Origin: CAMAXB01 sp964476565
Lineage (GTDB): Bacteria > Verrucomicrobiota > Verrucomicrobiia > Opitutales > Opitutaceae
Reading direction: 5' to 3'
Length of the DNA: 5,846 nt
NCBI GenBank assembly: GCA_964476565.1
Contig: CAYZBG010000142.1
Coordinates: forward strand, 1 to 5,846
Shown here: positions 5,348-5,846 of the stretch, one piece after another
Position numbering within the stretch: position 1 is the stretch's first letter
Layout of the letters: each line of letters opens with the position of its first letter
Notes under the pieces: generated by a model
Told to the model about the DNA's origin: nothing
Seen by the model: the letters and a program-made list of their open reading frames with translations, nothing else
The model's database searches: none
Program-made: the position numbers and the translations under genes

Positions 5348-5787
5348 GGCTGTGGTGCAGTGCCTGGATGGTCACCGGACCAATCGGGATATGTAACGTG
5401 AATCCACAGCAGGCGAGACTCTGTGTCCAATACCGCCTGCCAAGCCTGATACTCCTTCTGTCCTGAAGAGGAAAGCACATCGCCGCGCTCTGGAATCTTG
5501 CGGTATCTCTCGGGAAGCGACGACACCGTGATCAGGTCGGCATGCTCGCCCGGCACGAATCGATGCTTTTGGATGAACTCACGAACCGAGCTTTCTGGGA
5601 GGCGAAGCACACAGACAACAAACCATTCGGCGTTATCGAAGTGCGCAAGATACTCGGTGCCGACTGGAAAATCGAAACTTGTAGCTCGACTAACGAATTC
5701 CCAATCGGATTGGCGACGTGTCCAGATCACCGTAGCCGCAGCCGCGCAAGCGAACACGAAGGCAGCAATGATCAGGTTCCTTTTCAT
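5251..5787 (-). CDS. Membrane-anchored protein of unknown function in a gene cassette
   Basis: I do not recognise this 178-residue protein. The start MKRNLIIAAFVFACAAAATVIW is a membrane anchor or signal segment (about 4-22), leaving a periplasmic domain. That domain has ATSFDFPVGTEYL (35-47), aromatic strands (AEWFVVCVLRLP, 53-64), a helix (SSVREFIQKHRF, 66-77) and a later strand (SRLLWIHVTYPDW, 124-136), resembling a widespread class of small anchored proteins without known function. The last 32 residues or so, from PPNK (147-150) on, are encoded by the attC-like repeat; the TGA lies in its closing arm, so this tail is probably non-functional sequence. The ATG at 5787 directly follows the core GTTGGGC, as in integron cassettes. 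An in-frame ATG at 5811 would sit inside the preceding half-site. There is no ribosome site, so translation may depend on read-in from upstream. Confidence 0.75.
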   Translation of the reverse strand: MKRNLIIAAFVFACAAAATVIWTRRQSDWEFVSRATSFDFPVGTEYLAHFDNAEWFVVCVLRLPESSVREFIQKHRFVPGEHADLITVSSLPERYRKIPERGDVLSSSGQKEYQAWQAVLDTESRLLWIHVTYPDWSGDHPGTAPQPPNKSVQHNTGSGPFSMTLLAFNSRSIFGPCG

Positions 5788-5846
5788 GCCCAACGTAATC
5801 TGGTCAGCCACGCGGGGCGGGCGTGGACGGGGTTTCGGATGCGGGT
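5788..5846 (-). other. attC: 3' half of an attC-like site, cut by the window edge
   Basis: On the minus strand the sequence ends in CTGAC (5807-5803), an 8-nt spacer, and a consensus core GTTGGGC (5794-5788), immediately followed by ATG. The arm GTCAGCCACGCGGGGC (plus strand, 5803-5818) repeats the arm at 5250-5265 with two differences. The complementary first half would lie to the right of the window. It marks the 5' boundary of the cassette carrying the gene at 5251-5787. Confidence 0.6.

Overview
The window is a GC-rich bacterial stretch carrying ten credible protein genes, all on the minus strand, so the genes read from right to left. No rRNA, tRNA, CRISPR array, transposase or integrase gene is visible. 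Signal peptides, a TonB-type domain and a miniature ExbB/TolQ-like protein point to a Gram-negative, envelope-bearing bacterium. The small stand-alone TonB/ExbB-like proteins faintly recall Verrucomicrobia-like genomes, but this is only a hint and no lineage can be fixed from the sequence.

Right part (about 4790-5846), read right to left: a membrane-anchored protein of unknown function (5251-5787) starts immediately after a GTTGGGC core site and ends inside a 112-bp imperfect inverted repeat (5236-5347). That repeat has the layout of an integron attC site: a GCCCAAC box, GTCAG/CTGAC arms, complementary ACACGGGC/GCCCGTGT arms, and a degenerate GTCGGCA box. The same half-site recurs at the right edge of the window. 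A second membrane-anchored unknown protein (4790-5233) begins just after the degenerate box. This end therefore looks like one or two integron gene cassettes, or an eroded cassette array. This is the most notable structure in the window.

Middle (about 2280-4625): a two-helix ExbB/TolQ-like mini-protein, a DUF4177-type small protein, a compact HNH endonuclease, a secreted protein of unknown function, and a lipoprotein-like protein with a TonB C-terminal domain. Spacers are about 55-190 bp. I found no clear attC site in any of them.

Left part (1-2280): an enterochelin-esterase-like alpha/beta hydrolase, then two GNAT N-acetyltransferases only 19 bp apart that are probably co-transcribed. The last 130 bp is gene-free and has an AT-rich outer edge with a sequence resembling an insertion-sequence end.

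Apart from the GNAT pair, the genes do not form a recognisable pathway. They look like an accessory collection of unrelated small functions (acetylation, ester hydrolysis, DNA cleavage, envelope proteins). Same-strand single genes of mixed function fit a cassette-array origin, but outside the right end that is inference.
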